The notes: a model not told the origin generated them from the letters alone. Positions 1 through 10,493 are shown, numbered from the stretch's first letter. The stretch is 64,000 bases of DNA from Saccharomycopsis fibuligera x Saccharomycopsis cf. fibuligera (GCA_001936135.1 CP012819.1:1769501-1833500); one strand, 5' to 3'. Program-made: numbers and translations.

Positions 1-1474
1 TCTCGCAAGTCTTCAACACATTCTTGATCTCTTGGTCAGTGAAGCCCATGTGTTTGATGATAGCTTTCAACTGCTTAAACTTGGCATGTCCGTTTGCAAT
101 GTGGCATTGCATAATGTCTTTGGCACCGTCTGTATCACCAAGCAAAACCAAATCCGTAGCAGGAGAGTTGACAACGGTTTTAACCGAAGCGGGGTCAACA
201 ACCCAAAATTTTCCATGCTTGGGAACTTGAATCACTTGATTGCCTCTGGAGATCAATCCACAGTGTTTGGTTAAGTGGATTTCATAGTCCTTCTCAGTTA
301 ACTTGTGGCAGCTAAGCAAGTTTCTCGGAGCCTGTTCAATAAGCTTTGCATCTTCGACCTTGAGGTTTCCAATGCTAACAGTGCCTTCAATAACACAATT
401 AGTAGTGCTGCTGATTCCTTGAACAGTGACGTTCGAGATCTTCTTGTCCAGCAACAATGCTCCGTCGTTGACAACATTGATACCAGCACCGCTGTCTAGA
501 ACAGAACATTTGTCGGCAGCATCATCGGCGAGATAGACCTCTTCAACAAAGTGAGTCTCTTCGCCTGACTCAGGCAGCTCCGTCGAAGTGTCAATGACAA
601 TCTGACCGTCACCGTTGTTAATGACTTCAGCACCAAGTGGGACTTCAACGAGGTTGACAAGCTCCTTGCGTCCCTTGTTTGACTGGTTTCTGTTCTTGTT
701 TTTGTAGCACTCGTTGCTGTAGTGGCCAAGCTTGCCGCAGCTGTAACACTTGATGAGGAAAACAGGTTTCTTTTTCAGTTTCGCATCAGCCAACTGAACC
801 AACTCCTCGTTGGGTGGCAACTTTGGACGAGAGGAAGTGTCCATCTGGACCAAGTCTCTGGCAGCAAGATCATTGGAGGCTTCCATAGCATCATAAAACG
901 AAGTGTTAAGCAACCCACGAGCATCGCGAAGCAAGTTCTTTTCGCTGAGAGCAACATGAAGACTCTTGTTGTCAAGTAGGTGGAAACCAAGAATACCGCC
1001 AAGATTGCAGAAGTTGATATCCTTGTAGTAGTACTTGAAGATCTCCAAGTAGTCTGCCATAGCATCGCAGTCTCTAGCAAGGACGGCCTCATGGACAAAG
1101 TCGTGGAAGATCTTGACAATGTAGAAAGAGTCAATTGTCTTGCACTTTGCGTTGATGGTCTTCAACAAATCAAATCCCTCGGTGCATCGTTCGTAGTTTT
1201 TTAATAACAATGGGTCCACTTTTTTCTGGATGAGTTGATAGATAACATCGCCAAGTTTTGGTGGGTAGTAGTCAAACTCTTCGGAGTCTAACATACGCTC
1301 AACGTCGATGGCAGTGACATCATTGATGATAACTCTCAACTTATTTCTAAGGAATGATCTTAATAACGGGTACTGGAACCATTGGGTGATTGGCCTGACC
1401 TTCAACTTGGTAATTCCATCAAGTCTCGCTTTGTAAGCACCGTCAGCAATATCAAAGTCTCCAAAGATGAACAT
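1..1474 (-). CDS. Family C gag-pol, N-terminal part (copia type), open at window edge
   Basis: A single frame starts at an ATG at 1474 and stays open to the window edge, about 491 codons. It shows a gag-like helical N-terminal region, then a zinc knuckle (CYSCGKLGHYSNEC, a CX2CX4HX4C pattern) in the middle, an aspartic-protease motif (LDSGAGINVV), and near the edge the HHCC zinc-binding start of integrase (CHIANGHAKF followed by a cysteine pair). The order gag, protease, integrase is seen directly; integrase before reverse transcriptase is the copia order, and RT would lie outside the window. Gag and pol are in one frame, as in Ty5-like and other single-ORF copia elements. The exact subfamily is not certain. 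Confidence 0.85.
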   Translation of the reverse strand, partial: MFIFGDFDIADGAYKARLDGITKLKVRPITQWFQYPLLRSFLRNKLRVIINDVTAIDVERMLDSEEFDYYPPKLGDVIYQLIQKKVDPLLLKNYERCTEGFDLLKTINAKCKTIDSFYIVKIFHDFVHEAVLARDCDAMADYLEIFKYYYKDINFCNLGGILGFHLLDNKSLHVALSEKNLLRDARGLLNTSFYDAMEASNDLAARDLVQMDTSSRPKLPPNEELVQLADAKLKKKPVFLIKCYSCGKLGHYSNECYKNKNRNQSNKGRKELVNLVEVPLGAEVINNGDGQIVIDTSTELPESGEETHFVEEVYLADDAADKCSVLDSGAGINVVNDGALLLDKKISNVTVQGISSTTNCVIEGTVSIGNLKVEDAKLIEQAPRNLLSCHKLTEKDYEIHLTKHCGLISRGNQVIQVPKHGKFWVVDPASVKTVVNSPATDLVLLGDTDGAKDIMQCHIANGHAKFKQLKAIIKHMGFTDQEIKNVLKTCE

Positions 1475-1996
1475 GGTAAAAAAATTTTTTTTTTTTTTTT
1501 GATTTTTGATTTTTTGATTTTTTTTGTTTTGATGTTAAGCCAGACTGTAAATCTGTAAAAAGTAGGATGTAAAGTAGAAGCAAAAAATATAAGGTTTATT
1601 AGAGTAGATAAAGAAAGTAAAGTTGGTTAAGCTTTTTTCGGTAAAGAAGTAAGAAAGGTAGAGAAAGATAAAAGAAAAGAAGCGGGAAGGCTCCGTGTTA
1701 AGTAGGAAAAATAAGTGGCAAAACTGAAATCGGAGTGGCGTGATAACAGTGGCGTGAAAAAGAAAAATTTTCATGCTGCAGTAAGGATCGGCGCCGCGTC
1801 TAGACGGAGACCTAGACGGGGCACCTAGACGGCATGAAAAAGTAAACAGATCACATGCGTCAGATCGGTATACCATGCACATGGGTGAAGGGTTTACCCT
1901 GACGATGGATGAAAAAATAAAAGGAGTGAAGAAGATAAAGGATCGGAAAGTGAAAAGGGTAAGGGACAAAGGAAAATGAATGTTTGAGATTCAACA
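1475..1996 (-). other. Family C leader (5' untranslated) region
   Basis: This is about 520 bp between the LTR and the gag ATG of family C, with homopolymer A/T runs next to the start codon (about 1480-1530). The stretch 1553-1995 is repeated with moderate divergence at about 11307-11752 in the same orientation. No convincing ORF or tRNA primer-binding match was recognised. Confidence 0.55.
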
Positions 1997-2622
1997 GATG
2001 TTTTCCTCTTTAACATCGCATGGGCTTTTGTTTTTACTTTCGTGGTTCATAGCTATTATTCTGTTAATATTTCATTGTGCTTCCAATTTGTGCCAAATTG
2101 CTTCTTGGCCGATAAGTCCTAATGTATATCTAAATGGTTGCTAGTCATCCGAGGCTGTTTCATTACCAGTTGATGAAACTTCTGCCCCATATCTTATCCT
2201 GTGTTGCCGTAGCAATTATGACTATCAATTAACATTATTCAGGTAAGTAACCACGGGTAATAAAACGTGAGGAAGTTACTGTGTCTAGTATGTAACTAGA
2301 TTCAGCCATTGGAAGGATGGATAATTTAATAACCACCGTATCCTGTCTGTAACGCCATGTCGGAGTATAGTGACTATATCTGCTACACATACCTGAGGTT
2401 GTCCCCTCTGGATAGCACTGGTTAGACTAGTCTCTCCTCTAGTAGTGAAGGATAGCCACTTACTGAGATACTAATATTTTTCTTTAGTAATGAAATTGGA
2501 CTTATATTTCCTTACTTATTATAAACTATATCATTTAATAAAAACATTCTGCTTTTCAGACTATATATAATAATTTCATTACTCACCCATAATGCTCAGG
2601 TGATGAAAAATTTTCCATCACA
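1997..2622 (-). repeat. Family C LTR (approximate ends)
   Basis: On the minus strand it begins TGTGATGG, followed by a short A/T palindrome-like stretch ending TTTCATCACC, and runs about 625 bp to the start of the leader. The first ~265 bp recur in the opposite orientation at 12085-12349. In both places the LTR is preceded by a purine-rich AAGGAGAACAA stretch that could serve as a polypurine tract. Confidence 0.6.
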
Positions 2623-2752
2623 TCTTTGATGTTGTTCTCCTTAGCAACCATGCGTGCGCTCAAATGTTCTCGGCCGCAAAAGGCAGTTTACCAAAAAGGA
2701 GATTATACCAAATGGACGGTATGAAAGATGTTAATTGGTATAAATCCAACAA

Positions 2753-2955
2753 TAAGTATTTTAAACACGTTTGTTATTATCGTTATCGATGGGTATATCG
2801 GCTTATCGTTTATTCCGCCCATCTCTATATACACAAGTTAAAAGGAACACGTCGCCGACCTTTATACAAGATTTTCGACCTTCAAGGCACCTTCTGACGG
2901 TTGTGAAGACAGACTGATCAGGAATGGGACCACAACGAAGGAAATGTTCGCAACA
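2753..2955 (-). repeat. Family B LTR fragment
   Basis: It matches the B1 LTRs (7843-8096 and 10494-10747) but lacks the first ~35 bp. It ends in the family's terminal GTTCGCAACA. It is followed directly by TGCAC, the 5-bp target duplication of element A1. Removing A1 would place this LTR end 11 nt upstream of the tRNA-Lys gene, so a B element was probably the first arrival at this tRNA. Confidence 0.8.
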
Positions 2956-2960
2956 TGCAC

Positions 2961-3283
2961 TGTAAGTGATGGGGTCGTAGGGTCTGAATTTAGACGTGAA
3001 AAGGTTTCTGGATTCGTAATTGTTTCTAGGATCGACTAGGAAGAAAGGTAATGCTCTAGATAAAATAAAGAAGATAAATATATTGTCATGAAAGGAAGAT
3101 AACTTCGCTTACTCTTATTCTATATAGAATACATAATAGTTATGATGGCGAACCTAGCTTCTAATATAGTTATTGTGAGGAGGTTCGTAACTAGGGGCCA
3201 TCTGTAACTAGGGGCTACCTGTAGCTAAGAGCTACCAGTCTGAGTTAACTTTATCAGAAGTTATCCTGAACTGATTTGTTACA
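2961..3283 (-). repeat. A1 3' LTR
   Basis: 323 bp, TGTAAC...TTACA when read on the minus strand. The stop codon of the integrase frame overlaps the first bases of the LTR. It is very similar to the split LTR at 7528-7842 and to the 5' LTR of A3 (28633-28955), and clearly less similar to the 3' LTRs of A2 and A3. Confidence 0.9.
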
Positions 3284-4709
3284 CTTCCTCCCCCTTAGAG
3301 GCTAACCCAGTTCTTTTGAGATAGTTAATTTGTTCAGTTAAAGCATTTCGTAAATTGGTTGATACTTTAGTTCTGAAGAATTCAGACGATATAGGCGTGG
3401 AATGCTCAGGTTTGCAATCTTGCCAAAACACATGCAAGTAGTCTTTTGCAATGCCAGCTATTGCAATAATTTCATCTGCCCTAGCAGCGGCTTCTATTTC
3501 GTTTCGAGGAGGTTCTTTTGGATATAGAACGTCAGGCTCTTTGTATAATTTCAACCATCTAACATTAATAACTCTATGCTGTTTGGTTATAGAAGGTAAA
3601 TCTAATTCGACAGCACTTTCCCCAACTTTTTTAACAATTTTATATGGTCCGAGGTATACTGGGTGAATTTTCTTATACGGACCATCAGCACCAAAATGAG
3701 CATCTCTGTGGAGAAGGACCCAATCTCCAATATCAAAAGAGATTTCGCGACGGTTTTCATCTCCAATTACCTGAGACCGATGTTGTTGTTGTAATAAATA
3801 TTCTCTTGTGCGCTGGAGTACAGCTTGAGCGGCTTTCAAATATTCTTCCGTAGGTGTGACATTGCCTTCAGAAAATCGTCTACCATAAAAAGGGTCTGGA
3901 GCTTCATAACGGTGGTCTGCAAAAAAAGGAGTGCACTTGATACTGTGGTGGTAAGAGGTGTTGTAAGCAAATTCTACCATAGGTAAAAATTTTCGCCAAG
4001 AACAGAATTGATTAAAGCAATACCGACGTAGTATCCCAGTTAGGGTTTTCGTGGTTCTCTTGGTTTGGCAGTTAGTTTCCGGATGATTGGCTGTGCTCAT
4101 CTTTAACTTAATCCCCAATTTGTCCATAATAGTTTGATACATGACACTTTGAAACCGAACATCTCTATCCGAGACTACTTCATTGGGAATACCATGTAAA
4201 CGGAATACTTCATTTATCAAAATCATAGCTGTGCTATATCCAGTGATCGTTTTGCTCACTGGTAAGAAATGAGAGTATTTTGTTAACCAATCCACGACAA
4301 CTAATACCATGTCGGTTTTACCAGACGGTGGAAACCCAGTAACAAAATTGATGGAGATACTCAGCCGTCAAGACTGTGGAATCTCTAATGGTTCAAGCAA
4401 ATTATTCGTAGTAGGACCAGCTAATGTGCGTTGGCAAACATCGCAACGATGGACAAAACGTTTGATATCAGCAAACATAGAAGGCCAATAATATTTCTCA
4501 GCTAGTTTCAAATATAATTTGTACAGACTTAAATGAGTAACACCATGGGTTTCGGCTAGTAAATCCTTTTGATAAGCCTGAGGAACACATAATCTGAGCA
4601 GGCTAGATTCAGTAATAGGATTATCATACCAAAGTTTGTTGTTCTGAATCTTAAATAACTTATCAAATTTCGTTAATCTTGCATTAGCAGCGAGTTTTTT
4701 AATTTTCAT
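3279..4709 (-). CDS. A1 integrase region (Ty3/gypsy)
   Basis: Shows the HHCC zinc-binding start (motif ending CDVCQRTLAGP), the retroviral-type integrase core with SDRDVRFQSV and ANHPETNCQTKR, and the GPY/F module near the C-terminus (VYLGPYKIVKKVGESAVEL). It lies in a frame separate from the protease-RT-RNase H part, and the same two-part layout of pol is seen in A2 and A3. The A1 copy is broken. Confidence 0.85.
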
Positions 4710-4739
4710 TTTAAGGAACGGGTCTTGTTTATCATCTTG

Positions 4740-6737
4740 TCAAGTTACTTGAGCTAATTTAGCGTGAATTCCTTCATCAACCAGGACAGCGTCAGGATCA
4801 AGTCTCGATAACCAATCAGCAACTTTGTTAGTCAGTTCTGAGATGTGTTTTCTTTCAACGTCATATTCAGAAAGGGTGTCGAGCCATCGCATAATGCGAG
4901 GATGGAGTTGCTTTTGCAACAATAAGTGTCTTAAGGATACGTGGTCTGTGTGTACCACAACATGTCGATCAGCGATCTGTATTCGAAAGTGCCACAACGA
5001 TTCCACTATAGCCAACAATTCTTTGTCATACACCGAATATCGTCTTTGATGAACATCCAATGACTTACTAAAATAACCAACAACGCCAACCAACTTATCA
5101 TTATCATCATATCCCTGTAATACTCCTCCTATTGCAGCATTAGAGGCATCGGTGAAAAGTTTGAGCTGTTGAACATTGTATGCCGATATGAGGAGAGGGG
5201 CGTTGACCAAAAGTTCCTTCGACTGAGCAACTGCTGTTTTACACAGATCGTTATAAGTAATGGATCCGGCAGCTAGTCGATTGAGAGGAGCTAGAATCCT
5301 CGAGAGATTCTTAAAGAATTTTCGATAGTAGTTAAGACATCCAACATAGCGTTGTGCTTTTTTCTGTGTATCTGGTTCTGGCATCTTCAAAATAGCGTCA
5401 ATCTTCCGAGGGCTTGCTGTAATACCGGCTTTCAGAATGACGTGACCCAAGAAGTCGACTCGTTCTTGGAAAAAACAACATTTTTGTGTTTTAATTGTTA
5501 GTTGGTTTTTGGATAACACTTTTACAATACACATTACATCTTCAAAGTGTTGCTCTGCATCTTCTCCATAAATGAGAATATCATGCAAATAATATACCAG
5601 AAAACGTGAATAGGGAGCAAGAAGCAGCTTTATGAATTGTGAAAATGAAGCAGGTCCATTTTTCAAACCAAAAGGCATTACACGCCATGTATAATGTCCG
5701 GACGAAGCAGCAAATGCGACTTTATCCTCGTCTCCAGGGTGCATTCTTAACTGATGGTATCCTTGTGCCAAATCAATTTTCGAATAAAAACGTTTTCCTC
5801 CGACCTTGGCTAAGGTATCATCAATGTGAGGTAATGGGAATGAGTTTTTGATAGTTTTGTTGTTAATGAGGCGGTAGTCAACACACATACGCCAAGTATT
5901 ATCTTGTTTTTTAACCATTACTATTGGAAAGGACCAAGGACTATCTGATTCTTTAAGCATACCCAGCTTTAAAAGTTCAGTAATTTGATTTTCTGCTTCT
6001 TGTGCTTGTACTGGAGCTAAGCGATATGGTGGTCGGGAAATGATTTGATCATCGGTGAGTTTGATTCTGTGGTCAAAGCGTTCTCGTAGCGGTGGAAGGT
6101 TTTGAATTTTACCGTCAACATCACTAACGGCTTGAACCATCTGTTTTAAAGAATTGTATTTTGACTTGTCAAGTTCTTTTGGCGCAGAAATGGGATTTTG
6201 GGTTTCCAGTATATCATTGTCCGCTTTTACCCAATAAAGTTCCATTTTCTCGTGGTTTTTAATCTCTTTGCGCAATTCTTGGACCAGCATAAGGTTAATT
6301 TGTACTGCTTTAGCACTTGACTCTTCCTGAGGGTGAGCAGCATCATCCGAACCCAAGATAGACCAAACGCCAGTTTGTGCAAGCAAACTCGCATGTTGTT
6401 CGATGAACGGAAGGCCAAAGACCATAGGGCGACTCGAAACAGGACGGACATAGGCTGAAGTGCTTTTTGATTTTCTTCCAATTTCCACATCCAAAGAGCA
6501 ACATTCCGTGAGTAGTTGTTGTTCTTTATTAATTGCGACAGACACACTAGCCTTTTCAGGGGTAAAAACAGGCCAACGGTTAGTTTGTACTAGTTCCTTA
6601 CTGACAAAGTTAGAACTAGCACCAGTATCGAATAAGGATTCGACTTGTACATCATTAACCATTACTTGTACATTAGCAGGGTGTAGTATCGGAGGGTCAT
6701 TAGTTTTCTTGAGAGTAGCTAGTCCTCGCGTTGACAT
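4740..6737 (-). CDS. A1 protease, reverse transcriptase and RNase H
   Basis: 665 codons. The protease motif FDTGASSNFV is near residue 37. Reverse transcriptase follows with MCVDYRLINN, the fingers/palm motif KIDLAQGYHQL, VMPFGLKNGPASF and the active-site region around LVYYLHDILIYG. RNase H follows with LFTDASNAAIGG and the VHTDHVSLRHLL segment. The start overlaps the end of gag, and pol is in another frame, as expected for the +1 gag-pol arrangement known in Ty3. Confidence 0.88.
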   Translation of the reverse strand: MSTRGLATLKKTNDPPILHPANVQVMVNDVQVESLFDTGASSNFVSKELVQTNRWPVFTPEKASVSVAINKEQQLLTECCSLDVEIGRKSKSTSAYVRPVSSRPMVFGLPFIEQHASLLAQTGVWSILGSDDAAHPQEESSAKAVQINLMLVQELRKEIKNHEKMELYWVKADNDILETQNPISAPKELDKSKYNSLKQMVQAVSDVDGKIQNLPPLRERFDHRIKLTDDQIISRPPYRLAPVQAQEAENQITELLKLGMLKESDSPWSFPIVMVKKQDNTWRMCVDYRLINNKTIKNSFPLPHIDDTLAKVGGKRFYSKIDLAQGYHQLRMHPGDEDKVAFAASSGHYTWRVMPFGLKNGPASFSQFIKLLLAPYSRFLVYYLHDILIYGEDAEQHFEDVMCIVKVLSKNQLTIKTQKCCFFQERVDFLGHVILKAGITASPRKIDAILKMPEPDTQKKAQRYVGCLNYYRKFFKNLSRILAPLNRLAAGSITYNDLCKTAVAQSKELLVNAPLLISAYNVQQLKLFTDASNAAIGGVLQGYDDNDKLVGVVGYFSKSLDVHQRRYSVYDKELLAIVESLWHFRIQIADRHVVVHTDHVSLRHLLLQKQLHPRIMRWLDTLSEYDVERKHISELTNKVADWLSRLDPDAVLVDEGIHAKLAQVT

Positions 6738-7527
6738 CCAAGTTGGAGTTTTCTAAAGTGACGTGGTCAAGATTCATTTTTTCCGGCCCAATATGTTTTG
6801 AAAATGGCTTGTTATTTCCTTGGCTGTGGAATTGTCTGTTGTTGAAGTGTGGTTTGTTAAAACGGTTATTGTTGTAACTTTTTGCGTTTCCATTAGTGTG
6901 GTTAGAAAACCCAGCACCAGAGGATAGTTTATACTTGTTAAATTTTTTGCGGTTCTTATTGTAATTTGATTGTCCATGAAGAACAGGTTGCATAGTGACA
7001 GCGATACGGGTTGCTGATGTTTGAACCCAATCGAGAGACAGAGGAAGATTTTGCTGAAGAAAGCAGTCTCGCAAGACGCTAATCTGAGTTCTATGGTTCT
7101 CTTGCAAACCATTGATAAAGAAATCTAGTAAAATGGATTCATCAGCTTTATAAGCTGAAGCCAAATAGTTAAATTTAGTAATATAGGCTTCAATAGTACC
7201 AGATTGTCTTATAGAAGAAAGTTGTTTGGTTAAGGACGCAGTGTTGTATGATTGCCCAAAACGTTCCGAAAAAGCCGTCCAGAATTCCTGTAACTCGACT
7301 TCGTTAATGTTTTCCTGGGACGTGAAAAAGTTGACTGCCCAAGTAGCAGCGACATCACGTAAGCTACCCACAATAGCTCTAAGTTGTTGATCAGGAGTGT
7401 TATAACCTTGGCTGAAACAGTAGGCAAACATCAAAGTTTGGAAACGTTGAATAGAGGCTAACGAGGAATTTCTACCTGAAAAAGTTGGAGCACTAATCTC
7501 TCCCCTAGCACCAAAAGCGCTACCAAT
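6700..7527 (-). CDS. A1 gag region
   Basis: Gag-like protein with no catalytic motif: an alpha-helical capsid-type part followed by an Asn-rich basic tail that precedes the pol overlap. It is closely similar to the gag of A3. Copies A2 and A3 show that this family's gag starts at an ATG inside the 5' LTR. The frame here is not fully intact. Confidence 0.75.
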   Translation of the reverse strand: MGSAFGARGEISAPTFSGRNSSLASIQRFQTLMFAYCFSQGYNTPDQQLRAIVGSLRDVAATWAVNFFTSQENINEVELQEFWTAFSERFGQSYNTASLTKQLSSIRQSGTIEAYITKFNYLASAYKADESILLDFFINGLQENHRTQISVLRDCFLQQNLPLSLDWVQTSATRIAVTMQPVLHGQSNYNKNRKKFNKYKLSSGAGFSNHTNGNAKSYNNNRFNKPHFNNRQFHSQGNNKPFSKHIGPEKMNLDHVTLENSNLDVNARTSYSQEN

Positions 7528-7842
7528 TGTAAGAGATGGGGTTGTAGGGTATGAATTTAGACGTTAAAAGGTTTCTGGATTCATAATTGTTTCTAGGATC
7601 GACTAGGAAGAAAGGTAATGCTCTAGATAAAATAAAGAAGATAAATATATTGTCATGAAAGGAAGATAACTTCGCTTACTCTTATTCTATATAGAATACA
7701 TAATAGTTATGATGGCGAACCTAGCTTCTTATATAGTTATTGTTAGGAGGTTCGTAACCAGGGGCCATCTGTAACTAGGGGCTACCTGTAGCTAAGAGCT
7801 ACCAGTCTGAGTTAACTTTATCAGAAGTTATCCTGAACTAAT
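7528..7842 (-). repeat. A1 5' LTR, main part (continues at 10748-10760)
   Basis: Begins TGTAAG next to the primer-binding site and runs to CTAAT at 7838-7842. There B1 inserted, duplicating CTAAT at 10748-10752; the remaining LTR end (TTGTTACA) is at 10753-10760. Confidence 0.9.
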
Positions 7843-8096
7843 TGTTGTGTTTAAATGAGGGTTAGTTCTCTACTAAGTATTTTAAACACGTTTGTTATTG
7901 TTATTATCGTTATCGATGGGTATATCGGCTTATCATTTATTCCACCCATCGCTATATACACAAGTTAAAAGGAACACTTCGCCGACCTTTATACAAGATT
8001 TTCGACAATTTGAAGGACATTTGAAGGATCCTTCAGACGGTTGTGAACACAAACTGATCAGGAATGCGAACACAATGAAGGAAAATGTTCGCAACA
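7843..8096 (-). repeat. B1 LTR (3' in element orientation)
   Basis: 254 bp, plus-strand text TGTTGTG...CGCAACA. Next to it, inside the element, is CGAGACAGGGAAG on the minus strand, a plausible polypurine tract. One difference from the partner LTR at 10494-10747. Confidence 0.9.
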
Positions 8097-8168
8097 CTTC
8101 CCTGTCTCGACCAAATTTCGCCCTCGAAATTATCTCCAATCTGTACTACCCAGCGAAGGTTCAGAATT

Positions 8169-8468
8169 TCACGAGCCAATTCTGGTACACGAAGTGGGAA
8201 ACATATAACCGCTATTACCACATTGCGGACCAAATCCCAAAACCACTCCCATCGTTCCATTCCGTTCTTTCAACTTGTAGAAGATAACAAAAATAAGAAG
8301 AAATGTTAACATCAAAGATTTATAAATGAAAAGTGTAAATTGCATGCATGCAGAATGAAAAATAAGAAACATAAAAATAAAAAACTCTTCTTTTGGCCAG
8401 AAAGAAAAGGTGTGATGCGTTCTTGTGCACATCCCGGCTAATTGACTGCTAACCAATTTGCAATGCAT
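8169..8468 (-). CDS. Open frame after integrase in B1 (doubtful coding)
   Basis: 99-codon frame with a hydrophobic stretch (FIFMFLIFHSACMQF, then LTFLLIFVIFYKL) that could form one or two membrane segments. The same frame, longer at the N-terminus, is present in B2 at 17980-18369. The differences between the two copies are mostly amino-acid changing, which looks neutral, so coding is doubtful. Confidence 0.25.
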   Translation of the reverse strand: MHCKLVSSQLAGMCTRTHHTFSFWPKEEFFIFMFLIFHSACMQFTLFIYKSLMLTFLLIFVIFYKLKERNGTMGVVLGFGPQCGNSGYMFPTSCTRIGS

Positions 8469-8694
8469 TTCTAAGGCAGAGCCAACGCCGGCAGGTCCAA
8501 TCAGAGTTGCCTTGTCAGTAATTGGTACCTGGTCTATACTAAATCTCCGTACAATGATTTGCCATTAAATACGTCAGACTAGCAGAGCAATAAATATAAA
8601 ATAAAATACCATCATCCATCCAGATCCGTTTCAATCAACTCGATAATTCAGCGTTTCGCTTATTTTAAAAGATGTACATAAACGTCAATCTTTC

Positions 8695-8870
8695 GTATCG
8701 ATGATCTCCAAGAATCCAAACTTCGAAGAGGACTAGATCCAACTTCATTCCATCCACGACCTCCGAGGGTCCATATTCGAAGAGGAATAAATCCAACTTC
8801 TTTTCATTCACGACCTCCGAGGGTCCATATTCGAAGAGGAATAACATCCAACTTCTTTCATTCATTCTCT
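8695..8870 (-). repeat. 54-bp tandem repeat, three units, in the B1 3' region
   Basis: Three successive units of 54 bp contain TCCGAGGGTCCATATTCGAA and CCAACTTC. The unit length is a multiple of three, and the minus-strand reading is an 18-residue repeat around FEYGPSEVV. B2 has about two units at 17705-17850. Confidence 0.8.
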
Positions 8871-9221
8871 TTCGTTAATCAATCTTTAACGCTTGATCAT
8901 CGTCGAGTCATTCGTTTACTCTTTTCTAGATTGCTAGTTGTCATTGTAGCCTTTGGCCACAATGGACTGACAACTTATTCTTCCCCTTGTTGGGCAGAAA
9001 GCGACCTCGCGCTAGATACTAGTTTTAAGTCAGTGCATAGTATTTGCTCTTGTTTATCTCAGTCTATAACTCTCGTGTTGTTGTTTCTTTAAAATCAAAA
9101 AAAATCGTACTAAATCGTAATAATACCAACTAAATTCGCCGAATATACATACCGAATAATTATGTTGCTGTCGAATAGTTATGGTGTATACCAAAACATG
9201 GGTCAAACATGCAACATAGTG

Positions 9222-9503
9222 AAAATATGTTGAAATTATGTGAAGATATTTTAACAATATGTTAAAATTATGTGAAGATATGTTGAAGATATGATAACAA
9301 TATGTTGAAATTATGTGAAGATATGATAACAATATGTTGAAATTATGTGAAGATATGATAACAATATGTTGAAATTATGTGAAGATATGTTGAAGATATG
9401 ATAACAATATGTTGAAATTATGTGAAGATATGATAACAATATGTTGAAATTATGTGAAGATATGATAACAATATGTTGAAATTATGTGAAGATATGTTAC
9501 TTC
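9222..9503 (-). repeat. 32-bp minisatellite with higher-order 107-bp repeat in B1
   Basis: Eight occurrences of TTATGTGAAGAT occur at spacings of mostly 32 bp. Every third interval is 43 bp because of an extra TGTTGAAGATA-type piece, giving a 107-bp higher-order repeat present about twice. The corresponding place in B2 (17285-17375) has only two or three degenerate units, so the array expanded in the B1 lineage. Confidence 0.9.
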
Positions 9504-9528
9504 TAAAACTGTAATTTAATTACGTGTC

Positions 9529-10389
9529 TCAACTTGACATCTTCTCCAAATCCAGTAACCAATTATCAACCAATTGGTCTGTTGGTTCTTGTTCCGTTCG
9601 TATCAAAAATGTTTTCAACAATCTCTTAGTTATTGCTTGTGGCACGCATTCCATCCAGGTGTCAACATCAAAAATACCGGCTATATGGGGAGGAGCACGG
9701 TGAAACGTGGCAGATATCTCCTCATTAGCAATATCAATAAAAATAATCTCTTTAATATCATCTAAACGTGCTTTCAATTGACGCTTCTGTGGACAGTTGA
9801 GGTAATCCTGAAAAACTCGGTGTAAATAACTAAAATCAGAGTCATTCTGACGTTTATAAGGCTTTAACCATTTGCATAAGAATTTTTGATTGCGTAGACT
9901 TCTCCGAAGAGGAATGTTTATAGAAATTTGGTTATATTCGCTGATCTCCGAAACACAGCGATATGGTCCAAAATATATTGGATCCCACTTGCTTATAGTT
10001 GCACTATGGAAAGCAAGTCGATGAACAAATACTAAGTCGTTTTTCCGAAACTTCTGAATCGGTCTAAAGTTGTTGGCTTTAAACTCGCGACTGATAATGT
10101 TGTCAATGTCCTCATTCTTGACTAATCTCCAAATTACCTGATGATGGTCATCTTGAAACTGAACATAATTGGCCAAAGCGTTTGGATTCTCATTGTAGTG
10201 TTCACGCTTTTTGGGGTCCTTTAGTTCATGCCAAGGAACAACTTCTTGCAGAAAATGGGTTGATTGTGGAGCTGGTAAAACATTGTTTCTGCCTGTACTA
10301 ATTTGAAAAGCATTAAAACCACGCGTTTGCTTTGCTTCGTTCAAGTAATATTCAATAATGGGTAAGTACTGAAGCCAATTTGAAAACAA
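9529..10389 (-). CDS. B1 integrase C-terminal ORF
   Basis: 286 codons that correspond to the second half of the B2 integrase and its tail (16400-17254). Recognisable are IEYYLNEAKQTRGFNAFQIS and a GPY-like segment (FGPYRCVSE). No catalytic D,D,E core is included, so the product could not act as an integrase by itself. Confidence 0.75.
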   Translation of the reverse strand: MFSNWLQYLPIIEYYLNEAKQTRGFNAFQISTGRNNVLPAPQSTHFLQEVVPWHELKDPKKREHYNENPNALANYVQFQDDHHQVIWRLVKNEDIDNIISREFKANNFRPIQKFRKNDLVFVHRLAFHSATISKWDPIYFGPYRCVSEISEYNQISINIPLRRSLRNQKFLCKWLKPYKRQNDSDFSYLHRVFQDYLNCPQKRQLKARLDDIKEIIFIDIANEEISATFHRAPPHIAGIFDVDTWMECVPQAITKRLLKTFLIRTEQEPTDQLVDNWLLDLEKMSS

Positions 10390-10493
10390 TTCCGTATAAC
10401 TTTTGAGTACTTGACTGACCGTGCGAATATTGCGTTCTGCTAGACCATTAGACTGATGATGGTTGGGAGTCTAATTAAATTACGAAGAAGTAA

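Larger units (their letters stand above)
1..2752 (-). mobile_element. Family C copia-type (Ty1/copia) LTR retroelement, cut by the window edge
   Basis: Read on the minus strand, the order is: a short piece matching the internal sequence that precedes an LTR elsewhere (about 2752-2623), an LTR (about 2622-1997), an untranslated leader (about 1996-1475), then a gag-pol frame that runs off the window at position 1. The leader and part of the integrase recur in rearranged form at 11.3-12.35 kb. Having internal sequence on both sides of one LTR suggests a tandem or recombined arrangement. The visible coding part looks whole over about 490 codons, so this copy may be young. LTR boundaries are approximate because only one full LTR is in view. 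Confidence 0.75.

Noticed and set aside
1535-1969. 144-codon minus-strand frame in the family C leader
   Set aside because: Phe/Ser-rich low-complexity reading of an AT-rich leader; the second copy at 11.3-11.75 kb does not keep the frame.
2664-2897. 77-codon frame MFSAAKGSLPKRR...
   Set aside because: It spans the junction between a family C piece and a family B LTR fragment, so it is a chance chimera of repeats; the same text recurs inverted near 12045.
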